From: Symbiodinium natans
Taxonomy: Eukaryota; Sar; Dinophyceae; Suessiales; Symbiodiniaceae
Direction of reading: 5' to 3'
Assembly: GCA_905221605.1 (NCBI GenBank)
Contig: CAJNDS010002102.1
Coordinates: forward strand, 300,647 to 348,146
Length of the DNA: 47,500 nucleotides
The notes under the pieces are model-generated. The model did not search any database, was not told the DNA's origin, and worked only from the letters and a program-made list of their open reading frames with translations. Shown here piece by piece: positions 37,390 to 47,034 of this stretch (position 1 is its first letter; each line of letters begins with the position of its first letter). The translations under genes and the position numbers were made by a program.

Positions 37390-38123
37390 CTGGGGTTCGC
37401 GGTTAGAAGTACCGATGAACCTCCAAGTAGATCCTACCCTTACACCCCCTCCCCAGAAGTAGGGCCGAGTGCTCGACGAGCTGTCTAGCAAAGCTGCCGA
37501 AGGTCTTGAAAGCCAGGGGCGTGGCCTCTAGCTCGCGAATCTTGACGGATTTAGGGAGCTTTAGGGTCTAGAGTTCAGGGCTTTGTAGGGTTTGGGGTTG
37601 AGGGCTCTAGGGTTTTTCGGGTTCAGGGTTTGGTGGGGAGGGTTGGGTGGGTGGGGGGGGGGAGCTGTCTGAGTGAGAATGTTTGCTGCTTCTTCGTGCG
37701 GCGCCTTTGCGCAGCGAAGGCCGACAACCCGCCCATTCATGGGCGCAGTCATAAGGGGTACTTCATCACCCCTCACCGGTCTTTCTTTTGGCGCCACGTA
37801 CAACGACCCATGAACCTTTCAGAAGACAACCTCCCACTCCCACCCTGACCCCAAAGCCCAAACCTCTGAATCCTGAACTCAAAAAACCCCAAACCCTAAA
37901 AATATAAGCCCTAAACCACAAAAAGCCTTCATGCCTAAACCCTGAACCTGCAAAAAGCCAAGAGAAGAGCCGGGTCCACGTACCGCAACACAACCCTCAA
38001 AACGGGTTAGGGTTTACGGTTCATGGGTTTAGGGTTTAGGGTTTAGGGGCTTGGGGTTTGGGAGTTCAGTGCTTATCTAAAGCTCGTTGCGCGCTTTAAG
38101 GGGTGCTTGGGGAGTCTGGGTAA
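37390..38123. other. Unique stretch with an open minus-strand frame
   Basis: Minus-strand 37670-37803 is open and protein-like (contains MTAPMNGRVVGLRCAKAPHE), without clear splice sites. The rest is unique sequence and degenerate repeat. Confidence 0.35.
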
Positions 38124-38248
38124 TCAGAGCCTCAACGCTGAACCTTCGCGGAAGGCCGCAGAAACCGCTGCGGCCCCAGCGGTGCCCATGGCGATGACCC
38201 CACCGCCAGGCCAGAAGACCGTCTCGATCTGCGCGCGCGTCTTTTTGG
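38124..38248 (-). CDS. Probable terminal exon, Gly/Ala-rich
   Basis: A 125-nt minus-strand exon. Acceptor GACCCCCCAG, then after two b bases 40 codons and TGA: begins KKTRAQIETVFWPGGGVIAM, continues GTAGAAAVSAAFREGSALRL. The Gly/Ala-rich hydrophobic middle could be a membrane helix. The plus strand is open too (contains AETAAAPAVPMAMTPPPG) but is the antisense mirror and low in complexity. Confidence 0.5.
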
Positions 38249-38284
38249 CTGGGGGGTCGATAGGCTTCCGAAACCTAAACCCTA

Positions 38285-38728
38285 AACCCTAAACCCTAAA
38301 CGCTACACCCTAAACCCTAAACCCTAAACCCTAAACCCTAAACCCTATGAGGCTCATCAGGTTCAGTTGCTTGCGAGCTTCGAGGCTCACAGGGCTTCGG
38401 GGCTTGGGGTCTGGTGCCAAGCAGGGGGCTTTTTGGGGTTAGGATTTAGGGTTTAGGGTTTAAGGTTTGGGGTTTAGGCATTAGGGTTAGGGTTTAGGGT
38501 TTTAGGGTTGAAGGTTTAGGGGCCTCCCCCTTACGCCCCCCACAACCTCTAACCGCCCCCTCCTCGCTGCTCGTAGGGTCAGAACTTCCAAAACCCCTTA
38601 ACTCAAGAATACGCCCTCCTACATCTCTAAACCCTAAACCCTAAATCTCTAAACCCTAAACCCTAAGCCCTAAACCCTAAAGGTTCCGATCTTTTCTCTC
38701 CTTCCCGAGCTGTCAAAGCTCCTAGGAC
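38285..38728. other. C-rich repeat, unique spacer, mixed repeats
   Basis: CCCTAAA (38278-38347), unique 38350-38440, variants to 38690. No gene supported. Confidence 0.5.
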
Positions 38729-38822
38729 GTTCCCCCTTATACTTAATTTTCTTTCAGAGGGATTATCAGCAGGGGGGGGTTACTATAATCCCTATTAAGG
38801 ACTGCTAGTAAAAGGGGGGAAC
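38729..38822. mobile_element. MITE-like element related to the one at 28575
   Basis: Left end GTTCCCCCTTATACT, right end AGTAAAAGGGGGGAAC, imperfect inverted repeats. Shares TAATCCC(T/C)ATTAAGGACTG-type sequence with the element at 28575-28730, so both probably belong to one family. Confidence 0.55.
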
Positions 38823-38829
38823 ATCCCAA

Positions 38830-39224
38830 CCCTAATCCCTACACCCCGAATAACACCCTCAACCCTAAACCCTAAACCCTAAACCCTGAACCCTAAACCC
38901 TAAACCCTAAACCCAGCGGAATTGTAGTAGGAGCTTGAATGTAGTCCAAGGAGATTTCTTGAGTGCACCTAGAAGCCTGTGGAAGCGAAAGTTCTGGGAC
39001 CCCATACAGTGGAAAAGGAAGCGAGGGTTGAGGGTTTAAGGGTTTAGGGTTTAGGGTTTAGGGTTTAGGGTTTAGGGTTTAGGGTTTAGGGTTAGGGTTA
39101 GGGTCAGAGGGCTCCCTACTTGCTGGAAAGTCATGACAAAGAAGCCACCTTACACCAAAACAGCCCAAAAACCCTACATACCCGAACCCTGAACCCAGCA
39201 GGGTTCACATGTAACCCTACTCAC
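38830..39224. other. Repeats and unique spacer
   Basis: C-rich block (38860-38915), unique 38920-39020, TTTAGGG (39030-39105), unique 39110-39220. Confidence 0.5.
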
Positions 39225-39272
39225 CATGGAAAGCTCTTGGGCGCGCGGTCCGCCCCCGCTCACAATAAGGAT
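39225..39272 (-). CDS. Candidate exon with a consensus donor
   Basis: Minus strand: ILIVSGGGPRAQELSM in 16 codons, ending at TCCATG|GTGAGT, a very good donor. The acceptor would be CACGAGAGAG. The region to its right (39280-39420) is AT-richer and unique and is open on the plus strand as well. Confidence 0.4.
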
Positions 39273-39659
39273 CTCTCTCGTGTGTGCGTGCAATAATGCG
39301 AATAGTGTTGTAATACTCCCATTCCAGAATGTGTTTTCTAATGTGCCCTTGCAGTTGTTTGTGAAACAAGCTATGATTCCCGACGAGGCTTCAGCTATTA
39401 GTGGGAAAGCTTTGGGAGTTTGAGTTTGGGAGCGGGGGGTTAGGATTCAAGGTTTGTAGGGTGGGCATGAGCCTAAGCCAAGGCTCTCGAACGACAGCAC
39501 TTTTCAGGGCTTTCGGGCTTTGACAAGTTAAGGTTCAAGTTTTCGGGTGCAGCGTGCAGGGCTTTAGCTTTTAGGGGCTCAGGAACAAGATCTCCGTCCT
39601 CGGACAGAAGCGCGCCACTTGTCTCGACGAGCTTCTCCGGATCTACCTGGATCGGCTTC

Positions 39660-39732
39660 AACCCTAAACCCTAAACCCTAAACCCTAAACCCTAAACCCT
39701 AAACCCTAAACCCTAAACCCTAAACCCTAAAC
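39660..39732 (-). repeat. CCCTAAA array
   Basis: About ten perfect units after a unique 240-bp stretch (39425-39658) in which the minus strand is open (contains MKPIQVDPEKLVETSGALLS) without clear splice sites. Confidence 0.9.
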
Positions 39733-39902
39733 CTAGGTTTCAGGGGGGTTTTGGGGGTTTTGAAGCTTCGACCCCAAAAACTCGGAAACCAGAACCCCCA
39801 GCGTGGCCCTCAACCCTAGAACCTTGAACCCCATAACCCCTCAACGCCCCCAAACGCCCCAAAACCCTAAACCCCTGGACCCTAAATCCTGAACCCACGA
39901 AC

Positions 39903-40107
39903 CCCTGAAGTTTTTGAAGCTCCTGAAGTCCCTGAAGCTCCTGAAGCCCCTGAAGCTCCTGAAGCCCCTGAAATCCCTGAAGCTCCTGAAGTTCCTGAAG
40001 TCCCTGAAGTCCCTGAAGTCCCTGAAGCTCCAAGCCAGCTGGACCGGGACGGCTCACTCGGCCCAGAACCCCTCACGCCTACCCGGAAGTTCTGGGTGCT
40101 CTCTTGA
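39903..40107 (+). repeat. 9-bp CCTGAAG(N)2 tandem repeat, possibly coding
   Basis: About 13 units of CCTGAAGYY (39903-40030). The plus-strand frame reads PEAPEVPEAPEAPE, then continues in unique sequence DRDGSLGPEPLTPTRKFWVL and stops. The minus-strand frames read LQGLQELQ and GASGTSG. A period of nine keeps every frame open. The protein-like tail favours plus, the strand trend favours minus; unresolved. Confidence 0.5.
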
Positions 40108-40159
40108 AGGCTGGGTCATGGGTTCCCCTACCACCCGCTTTGATACGACCCTCCCTCAT

Positions 40160-40232
40160 GGTTCCCCCAGATAAGTAAGGCTACTTAGGGATAGTTAAGC
40201 CGAATTAGTTAAGGTTATGTAAGGGGGGAACC
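40160..40232. mobile_element. Short inverted-repeat element
   Basis: GGTTCCCCC (40160-40168) and GGGGGAACC (40224-40232) bound 73 bp with repeated TTAAG/TTAGTTAAGG pieces, similar in style to the elements at 35305 and 38729. Confidence 0.45.
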
Positions 40233-40291
40233 TAGGGGGAGTAGTATGGAAGGGTAGAACGGAAACCCAGCTTGAAAACTAAGCATCGCAC

Positions 40292-40336
40292 ATGCTCCGC
40301 CAGGACGAGAGCCAGCTGTAGCGCACACTGCTGCAC
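40292..40336 (-). CDS. Probable small internal exon
   Basis: A 45-nt exon of 15 codons: VQQCALQLALVLAEH. Acceptor TTGTGTGTGCAG|G, donor GAGCAT|GTGCGA. Helical, phase 0 at both ends. Confidence 0.4.
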
Positions 40337-40379
40337 CTGCACACACAAGCCAAGATGCACTGCCCCAAACCCTTTAGGG

Positions 40380-40800
40380 TTAAGTAAACCCTAAACCCCT
40401 AAACCCTAAACCCCTGAACCCAAAAGCTCGCATCTCCCCAGAAGAAAAGTTCCAGGATTGTTTTCAGCTGCCCTTCTCAGCGACAGATGACAAACAAATC
40501 TCACTCCGAAGACCCATGGCCCACGCGCTGTGCCAGAGGTATGGAGTTTGGGGTTTTACGGTCTGGGGTTGAGGGTTTTATGGTTTAGGGTTTAGGGTTG
40601 GGGGGTTGGGGGTTTGGGGTTTGGGGTTTGGGGGTCAGGTTCTCAAGCAGGGAGCGTGTTAAAGATCCTTTAAAGGGACGGACCCTTGGAGAGCAGTTCC
40701 TAAAAAGCGGAACCCTTTCTACAAATACAAAGGAATCTACCTTATGGTTGTTTTGGGGACAGGTATCTTGAACAACAACCTCTGCGCACTCCTTTCACGC
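40380..40800. other. Repeats and unique sequence
   Basis: Short C-rich block, unique 40425-40535, G-rich variants (40540-40635), unique 40640-40800. Confidence 0.45.
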
Positions 40801-40802
40801 AA

Positions 40803-40962
40803 GCAGAGAGAGCAGAGACACAGAGAGACACAGAGAGAGACACAGAGAGAGACACAGAGAGAGACACAGAGAGAGACACAGAGAGAGACACAGAGAGAGA
40901 CACAGAGAGAGACACAGAGAGAGACACAGAGAGACAGAGAGACAGACAGACAGGCAGGCAGA
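40803..40962 (+). repeat. 12-bp GAGACACAGAGA microsatellite
   Basis: About 12 units, read as RETQRETQ on the plus strand and SLSVSLSV on the minus strand; period twelve keeps frames open. Low complexity, no gene. Confidence 0.95.
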
Positions 40963-41164
40963 CAAGTATGATTCGAAAGGGACAGCCCCAGCTAGCAAGC
41001 TTCCTAAGTCCGACCCTCTAAAATCATGAGCTTGCAGAAGAGGACATGTCGCCGTCTGCTAGCTCGCGCTAGGTCTCGCAACAAAGCTCGCTCCTCTAAG
41101 CTTCAGGCAAAAGCACCAGGCCAGTACCCGAGAACCCCCGAATCCCGATACCCTGGTACCCTAT

Positions 41165-41290
41165 GACACTCTGGTACCCTAAAACCCTAAACCCCAAACC
41201 CTAAACCCTAAACCCTAAACCCTAAACCCTAAACCCTAAACCCTAAACCCTAAAACCCTAACCCTAAACCCTAAACCCTAAACCCCAAGA
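41165..41290 (-). repeat. CCCTAAA array
   Basis: About 14 units with two insert variants. Confidence 0.9.
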
Positions 41291-41327
41291 CCCTCAAGCC
41301 CTAGCCCCCTCAGAAGTCCCAAGTCAC

Positions 41328-41403
41328 CATCCTGACCAGCAGCTAGGCCAACTGCGCGAACCTGCTCGCTCTCGCGGAGGCTCTGGCGAATTAGGTGCAC
41401 GAC
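41328..41403 (-). CDS. Probable internal exon, helical-repeat-like
   Basis: A 76-nt minus-strand exon, acceptor CCCGACAG|G, donor GGATG|GTGACT. Phase 0: VVHLIRQSLRESEQVRAVGL then AAGQD plus one base. The pattern suggests a HEAT/ARM-type helix pair but is too short to name. An earlier donor GAGCAG|GTTCGC exists. Confidence 0.5.
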
Positions 41404-41439
41404 CTGTCGGGGGGGGCTCGGGAATTCCAAAATTTCATG

Positions 41440-42730
41440 GGCCGAAAAAGGGTTTAGGGTTCAGGGTGTAGGGTTCAGAGTTTAGGCTTTGGGGTTTAGG
41501 GCTTTGGGCTTAGGGCTTAGGGTTTAGGGTTTAGGGCGTTTCCTCTATATGGGGTGAGCGGGGGTCCGGCTGAGGGCTCCCGTTGCCGAGATCGGCACTC
41601 AATGCAAAACCTGCATGGATACTCGCATCTGTTAGAGGGCCTAAGGCTTTGGCGATGTCTTCGGCGAGAATGACGAGCCTAAATCCGAAACCCTCAACCT
41701 AAACCCTAAACACCTAAACCGCTCTGATGACGTTCCAGCCGAGAATGACGAGAGTCAATCCTGCCTGCCCCCTAGACCCTAAACCCTAAACCCTAAACCC
41801 TAAATAAACCCCCTGAAGCCCAGAAAAGAAGAGAGCCAAGCCCCGCGCGTAGACCACGATGTCCTTGCCGATGCCCCTCGACCGCTGTAGGAGGGTCAAG
41901 ACCTGCAGAGGAGCTCGTGGCTTGGGCGGGTTAGGGCTTGGGGTTTAGGGTTTAGGGTTTAGGGTTTAGGTTTAGGGTTTAGGGTTTAGGGTTTAGGGTT
42001 TAGGGTTCAGGGTTCAGGGTTCAGAGTTCAGGGTTTAGGGTCTAGGGTTTAGGGTTTAGGGCTAGGGGGGCTAGGGGGGCTAGGGTGTAGAACTAGGATT
42101 TAAAACCCTAGGATTTAGGGCTTCGGGCTTGGAGGGTCAAGCCTGGAGGACTTTCGGGGCTTTTTGTTTAGGCGGCTTAGGGGGTCTTAAGGTTCAAGAC
42201 CTGGAGGGCTTTACGGGTTTAGGGTTTAGGTTTAGGGTTTAGGTTCTGGGGTTTAGGGTTTAGAATTTAGGGTTTAGGGTTTAGGGTTTAGGGTTTAGGG
42301 TTTAGGGTTTAGGGTTTAGGGTTTTTTTTAGGGTTTAGGGTTTAGGGCTTGAGGGTTGCTAGGGCTTAGGATCTCTAGGGCGTAAGCAGTTTTAGGGTGT
42401 AGGAATTTTGGGAGGATTCAAGTCTGAGGCAGGGGTCTCAAACAGCATGGGGGTTCAGGGGTTGAAGGCTTCAGGAACCCCAATCACCCCAAACCCTAAA
42501 CCCTAGACCCTAAACCCTAAACCCCAAACCCTAAACCCTAGACCCTAAACCCTAAACCCCAAACCCCAACCCTTAAAGCCCTGAACCCGAAAGCCCTAAG
42601 TGCCCCAGACCTTCTGCCGCAGCTTCGCTGGCACCGACACTTTGGGCTCCACCTGCGCCCGATTTTGTGCGGGCTTGTTTGTTTAGAGTTTAGGGTTTAG
42701 TGTTTAGGGTTCAGGGCTTAGGGTTAGGGC
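41440..42730. other. Mixed repeats with unresolved islands
   Basis: The island 41560-41625 reads FCIECRSRQREPSAGPP on the minus strand after CCATGCAG|G (weak). G-rich arrays at 41945-42060 and 42210-42350, C-rich 42490-42570, unique 42600-42680. Confidence 0.45.
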
Positions 42731-42842
42731 TTAGGGGGCTTAGGGGGCTTAGGGGGCTTAGGGGGCTTAGGGGGCTTAGGGGGCTTAGGGGGCTTAGGGG
42801 GCTTAGGGGGGGGGCTTAGGGGGCTTAGGGGGCTTAGGGCTT
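42730..42842 (+). repeat. GCTTAGGGG (9-mer) array
   Basis: About 12 units of the nonamer GGGGCTTAG, one with extra Gs. A further locally fixed G-rich variant. Confidence 0.95.
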
Positions 42843-42859
42843 AGGGTCGAGGGTCTAGG

Positions 42860-43168
42860 GTCTAGGCTTCAGGGTTTAGGGGCGATAGCCTCAAAGACTG
42901 GGTTTCAGGGTCTCCGGCCTTGTAGGGTCCTGAGCATAGTATAGGTTTGGGAGTTTGGGGGTTAGTGTCACCTCAAGCTCTAGGACCCGGACCAGGGTTT
43001 AGGGTTTGGGGCTTGGAGCTCCACGATCGCAATTAAAAACGCCTAAGCCCTCAGCCCCAAAAAGAAAGTTCCTGAGCCCATGAACTCAAAATTGCTATAA
43101 ATTCGCTGCACTCTAACCCCCCTAAACCCTAAACCCTAAACCCTTAAAACCCTAAACCCCTAAACCCC
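42860..43168. other. Unique spacer
   Basis: Unique and degenerate sequence; nothing gene-like supported. Confidence 0.45.
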
Positions 43169-43390
43169 TATCACCCCTTTCACCCCTTTCACCCCTTTCA
43201 CCCCTTACACCCCTTACACCCCTTACACCCCTTACACCCCTTACACCCCTTACACCCCTTACACCCCTTACACCCCTTACACCCCTTACACCCCTTACAC
43301 CCCTTTCACCCCTTTCACCCCTTACACCCCTTACACCCCTTACACCCCTCACCCTAAACCCCTTAACCCCTTACACCCCTTAACCCCTGG
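43169..43390 (-). repeat. TTACACCCC (9-mer) array
   Basis: About 21 units of TTACACCCC or TTTCACCCC. The TTTCACCCC units sit in two clusters at the left and right, indicating block duplication. Minus-strand translation is GVRGVRGVR, low complexity. Confidence 0.95.
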
Positions 43391-43551
43391 ACGCCTAAAC
43401 GCCCCCAACCGCAACACTCCTCAACGCTAAACTCTGGACCCTACAAATACTGTATAGCGAGCCAAACCCTAAACCCTAAACCCCAATCCCTAAACCCGAA
43501 ACCCTAAACCCTAAACCCAACCCTAAACCCAAAACCCTCAACTACAAGCAC

Positions 43552-43616
43552 CTTGAGTGGGCCAGTTGCGTCCTCCTTGCCGGGAGGCGCAGAGGTCAAT
43601 CCGATGCAGGTCAAGC
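43552..43616 (-). CDS. Probable internal exon, unknown protein
   Basis: A 65-nt minus-strand exon, acceptor GTTCGAG|G, then two bases and LTCIGLTSAPPGKEDATGPL and K, donor CTCAAG|GTGCTT. Protein-like with a flexible middle. A nearer acceptor CGGCAAG|G would shorten it to EDATGPLK. Confidence 0.45.
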
Positions 43617-43639
43617 CTCGAACAGGGTGCAAGGTTGTC

Positions 43640-44044
43640 CCCCTAAACCCTAAACCCTAAACCCTAAACCCTAAACCCTAAACCCTAAACCTTAACTAGG
43701 CTCTTGTTCGGGCATCTAAGGCCGGGTTTGCTCCTTTGGGAGGTTTGGGGACCGCTATGACAGCTGCGGTTTAGGGTTTAGGATTTAGGGTTTAGGGAAT
43801 AGGGTTTAGGGTTCACTGCAGGGTTTAGGGTTTAGGGTTTAGGGTTTAGGGTTTAGGGTTTAGGGTTTAGGGTTTAGGGTTTAGGGTATAGGCTTTAGGC
43901 TTTAGGCTTTAAGGTGTAGGGGTTTAGGTTTAGGGTTTAGGTTTTAGGGTTTAGGATTTAGGGTTTAGGGTTTAGGGTTCACTACAGGGTTTAGGGTATA
44001 GGCTTTAGGCTTTAGCTTTAGGCTTGAAGGTGTAGGGTTTAGGG
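43640..44044. repeat. C-rich then G-rich arrays with an internal duplication
   Basis: CCCTAAA (43643-43692), unique, then TTTAGGG (43770-43885). The set TTCACTRCAGGGTTTAGGG followed by TATAGGCTTTAGGCTTTAG occurs twice (about 43811-43922 and 43978-44038), a direct duplication of a mixed block. Confidence 0.85.
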
Positions 44045-44162
44045 TTAGGGTTGTTGCACCACGTTGCTCCCCGAGTGCTTGACCCGGCGCTTCTTACCCC
44101 GCAGTACCCGCAATCTGGGACGGCTGCGGGCCACGAGGTCAATGTCATTGTCCAAGTCTAAC
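44045..44162 (-). CDS. Probable terminal exon, basic C-terminus
   Basis: Minus strand, acceptor CCCTTTCCAG|G, then one base and 38 codons: LDLDNDIDLVARSRPRLRVL, RGKKRRVKHSGSNVVQQP, then a TAA that is part of the telomere-like unit (CCC TAA CCC). The lysine/arginine cluster RGKKRRVK is nuclear-localisation-like. Alternatively it is internal, with a donor CTGCGGG|GTAAGA. Either way the frame is convincing. Confidence 0.5.
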
Positions 44163-44362
44163 CTGGAAAGGGTCCGCACTCAGCTAACACTGAAGCCTGA
44201 ACCTAAACCCCTAAACCCTAAACCTCCTAAATCCCTGGCCCTAAAGCCCTAAGCCCTAAACTCACACCCGCCCACGCTGGCGCAAGCCTTAGTAGGGTCT
44301 AGAGTTTGGGGCTTAGGGCCCTAAACCCCTAGACCCTGGACCCAAACCCCTAAACCCTGAAC

Positions 44363-44429
44363 CCTGAGAGGCCTGAGCCGCAGACTCTAAGTCCAGCCTC
44401 TTGCAGTTGCTCTCCGCCATGCTACACAC
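44363..44429 (-). CDS. Probable exon, possible translation start
   Basis: A 67-nt minus-strand exon, acceptor CTTGCCAG|G, donor TCTCAGG|GTTCAG. Phase 0: VCSMAESNCKRLDLESAAQA then SQ plus one base. The internal ATG (MAESNCKR) could be a start codon if this is a first exon receiving a spliced leader at the AG. Its phase does not fit 44045-44162 directly. Confidence 0.4.
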
Positions 44430-44459
44430 CTGGCAAGGTCATCAGGGCATATAGCGTTT

Positions 44460-44902
44460 AGGGTTTAGGATTTAGGGTTTGGGGTTTGGGGTTTGGGGTT
44501 TGGGGTTTGGGGTTTAGGGTTTGGGGTTTGGGGTTTAGGGTTTAGGGTTTCGGGTCTAGCGTTTAGGGTTTGGGGTATTGTGTTTGGGGCTTGAAGGGCT
44601 GAGGGTTTCGGGCCAGTTGTACATCGAGGTGGGTCCGTTGCTTAGGGCTTAGGGTTTGGGGGTGAAGGATTTACTGTCCGGGGTGTAAACCCTAAACCCT
44701 AAACCCTAAAACCCGAAAACCCTAAACCCTAAACCCTAAAACCCTAAAACTCTAAACCCTAAACCCTAAACCCTAAACCCTAAACCCTAAACCCTAAAAC
44801 TCTAAACCCTAAACCCTAAAACCCTAAAACCCTAAACCCTAAACCCTAAAACTCTAAACCCTAAAACCCTAAACCCTAAACCCTAAACCCTAAACCCTAA
44901 AC
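44460..44902. repeat. TTTGGGG/TTTAGGG block, spacer, long CCCTAAA/CTCTAAA block
   Basis: G-rich (44458-44560), unique spacer (44565-44685), then C-rich repeat with regularly spaced AAACTCTAAACC and AAAACCC variants (44690-44900). The variant spacing hints at a higher-order unit of about 56 bp. Confidence 0.85.
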
Positions 44903-44973
44903 CCTGGCATCCTCTAGTTCCTTGTGAGTTTCTCCAGGAAAACAATGCAGGCAGAGGAGCGTAGGCTTCCGGG
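44903..44973 (-). CDS. Probable exon, hydrolase-like reading
   Basis: Minus strand, acceptor ATCAACAG, donor GCCAGG|GTTTAGGG. After two bases: RKPTLLCLHCFPGETHKELE and DAR. The opening RKPTLLCLHCFPG resembles the first strand and loop of alpha/beta (FSH-type) serine hydrolases (LLCLHGFPG), with Cys in place of the usual Gly. A competing frame reads AQINSPEAYAPLPALFSWRN. The hydrolase idea is speculative. Confidence 0.35.
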
Positions 44974-44999
44974 CTGTTGATTTGCGCTTTTTTCTGCTT

Positions 45000-45070
45000 A
45001 AAGGGTTTAGGGTTTAGGGTTTAGGGTTTAGGGTTTAGGGTTTAGGGTTTAGGGTTTAGGGTTTAGGGTT
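45000..45070 (+). repeat. TTTAGGG array
   Basis: About ten perfect units between two exon-like islands. Confidence 0.95.
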
Positions 45071-45124
45071 GAGGGGTGTTCAAGGGGGTATGTAGTGTAA
45101 CCCAAGGTTTCTTAAGACTCCCAA

Positions 45125-45235
45125 CTAACCCCCCTCCCTTTGGGACCCTGTAAGTTGAGGATTTGGGGGCCTCGAGGCTTTGGGGGCTCTTCGAGCAAAG
45201 CTCCTCACAAGCCCACAAAAGGCCCCTGCTGGGTC
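45125..45235 (-). CDS. Probable terminal exon, unknown protein
   Basis: A 111-nt minus-strand exon, acceptor TTTACAAG|G, phase 0: DPAGAFCGLVRSFARRAPKA, SRPPNPQLTGSQREGG, then TAG. Basic and proline-rich C-terminus. If right, one gene ends here and another begins between 45125 and the exons at 44973 and below. Confidence 0.45.
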   Translation of the reverse strand, partial: DPAGAFCGLVRSFARRAPKASRPPNPQLTGSQREGG

Positions 45236-46282
45236 CTTGTAAACTCAACGGCGCTTAGCAAGAGCGCACCCCTAAACTCCTAAAGCACTAAAGACCCTGC
45301 AAGACATCAAATAAGAACCTGAAAAACCTAAAGAACCCTCAAAGAAACCTCAAACAAAACAACCTGCAAAAAGTTCAAACCAAGACAACTTTAACAAGAC
45401 TCCAAACTCCTAAAGAGCCCCACAGAGTCAGCAACCCCGATGGTTAAGAGCGCGAAGTGCGGCCGCGTCGTAGTTCTCTACCTAGGCCGGGGGCGGGGGG
45501 TTAACAAAGATTGAGGATTCAGGGTTTAGGGTTTCGGGTTTAGAGTTTAGGGTTTAGGGTTTAGGGCTTAGGGCTTTGGGTTTAGGTTCTAGGGCTTCAT
45601 GAGAGGGTTTAGAGTCTCGGTCTGGGCTACCGGAGTGAGGGGGCGGCAACACGGCCGCTCCCAAAGAAAAAAGAACCTGAGCCCTCAAAACCCCCAAAGC
45701 CCCCAAACCCGTTTAGGGTTTAGGGTTTAAGGTTTAGGGTTTAGGGTATAGAGTTTAGGGTTTAGGGTCTAGGGAAAACCCTAAACCCTGAAGCCCCTAA
45801 ACCCCGTAAACCCACGAAACGCAAAAACCCTGAATCCTAAACCGAAACCCTCAACCCTCAACCCTAAACCCTAAACCCTGCAGCCTCTGCATCTTTTTTC
45901 CTCCGCAGCCTGCCTCAGGATCTCAAGTACTCGAGGACTCCGAAGCTTGGGGTTTGGGATTTAGGGTTTAGGGTTTAGGGTTTAGGGTTCAGGGTTCAGG
46001 GTTCAGGGTTTAGGGTTTAGGGTTTAGGGTATAAGGTATGTTTGGGATTTAGGGTTTAGGGTTTAGGGTGTAGGGTTTAGGGTATAGGGTATAGGGTATA
46101 GGGTATAGGGTTTGGGATTTAGGGTTTAGGGTTTAGGGCTTAGGGTTTAGGGTTTTGGGTTTAGGGTTTAGGGTTAAGGGTTTAGGTACTCAAGGTTCAG
46201 GAGTTTGAGAAATACGGGGTTTACACTTTCGGCATTTAAGGCTGAGGAGTTTGAGAGCTTAGGGGATTGAGGGCTTCGGGGC
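45236..46282. other. Unique sequence and mixed repeats
   Basis: Unique 45240-45500 (AAAC-rich), G-rich variants (45515-45600, 45712-45775, 45945-46175 with TATAGGG units at 46083-46110), C-rich block (45776-45880). No gene supported. Confidence 0.45.
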
Positions 46283-46418
46283 TTAAGGCGGATCCTCAGC
46301 CAACATCCTCCAGGCCTGGGAACCCATGTCCTCATACTCTGGCGCGCAGCGCCACAGCGGGGGCGCACACGCGCCGGACCTCACCACCTTCTCCGCGCGG
46401 GCACGCGGCCAGCGATAT
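46283..46418 (-). CDS. Terminal exon of a two-exon linked set
   Basis: A 136-nt minus-strand exon, acceptor CGCTGCCCTCAG. The first base completes the codon left by 46943-47030 (CG+A), then YRWPRARAEKVVRSGACAPP, LWRCAPEYEDMGSQAWRMLA, EDPP and TAA. The tryptophan- and charge-rich sequence is clearly protein-like. Intron 46419-46942 is 524 nt, mostly TTTAGGGG repeat in the sense strand. Confidence 0.55.
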
Positions 46419-46677
46419 CTGAGGGCAGCGAAAGCCCCAAAGGCAAAACCCTAATCTCCCGGCAACCCCAACCCCTGAAACTCAACCCTAAACCCTAAAC
46501 CCCCCAAATCCTAAACCCCAAACACTAAACCCTAAACCCTAAACCCTCAACCCCAAACAACCCAAACGAAATCCCACAAAAGAACCTGCCATCCATCGCA
46601 GCTGCCCTCCCCTCCACCTCCCCAGAACACAACATTTCCAAAATGCATGTGTGCATAGGTGTCTATAAACCCTGAAA

Positions 46678-46870
46678 CCCCTAAACCCCTAAACCCCTAA
46701 ACCCCTAATTACACCCCTAAACCCCTAAACCCCTAAACCCCTAAACCCCTAAACCCCTAAACCCCTAAACCCCTAAACCCCTAAACCCCTAAACCCCTAA
46801 ACCCCTAAACCCCTAAACCCCTAAACCCCTAAACCCCTAAACCCCTAAACCCCTAAACCCCTAAACCCCT
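46678..46870 (-). repeat. CCCCTAAA 8-mer array
   Basis: About 23 almost perfect CCCCTAAA units that then switch sharply to the heptamer CCCTAAA (46870-46935). Intronic under the gene model. Confidence 0.95.
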
Positions 46871-46942
46871 AAACCCTAAACCCTAAACCCTAAACCCTAA
46901 ACCCCAAACCCCAAACCCTAAACCCTAAACCCTAAACCGCAC

Positions 46943-47030
46943 CGCCTCCAAGCATCCGGAGGCCGCCCCCGCGCCTGAAGAACGCAGATGCGCAGGCCGC
47001 CGAGCTGGACCTTCGCCTCAAACCAGTTAC
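46943..47030 (-). CDS. Probable internal exon linked to 46283-46418
   Basis: An 88-nt minus-strand exon, acceptor CTAAGTCAG|G, donor AGGCG|GTGCGG just before G-rich repeat. After two bases: NWFEAKVQLGGLRICVLQAR and GRPPDAWR, then two bases that join the next exon in frame. Beta-strand-like alternation suggests a folded domain; family unknown. Confidence 0.55.
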
Positions 47031-47034
47031 CTGA

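Noticed and set aside
40742-40998. RETQRETQ / SLSVSLSV proteins
   Set aside because: Translation of a 12-bp microsatellite.
43152-43352. GVRGVRGVR protein
   Set aside because: Translation of the TTACACCCC array.
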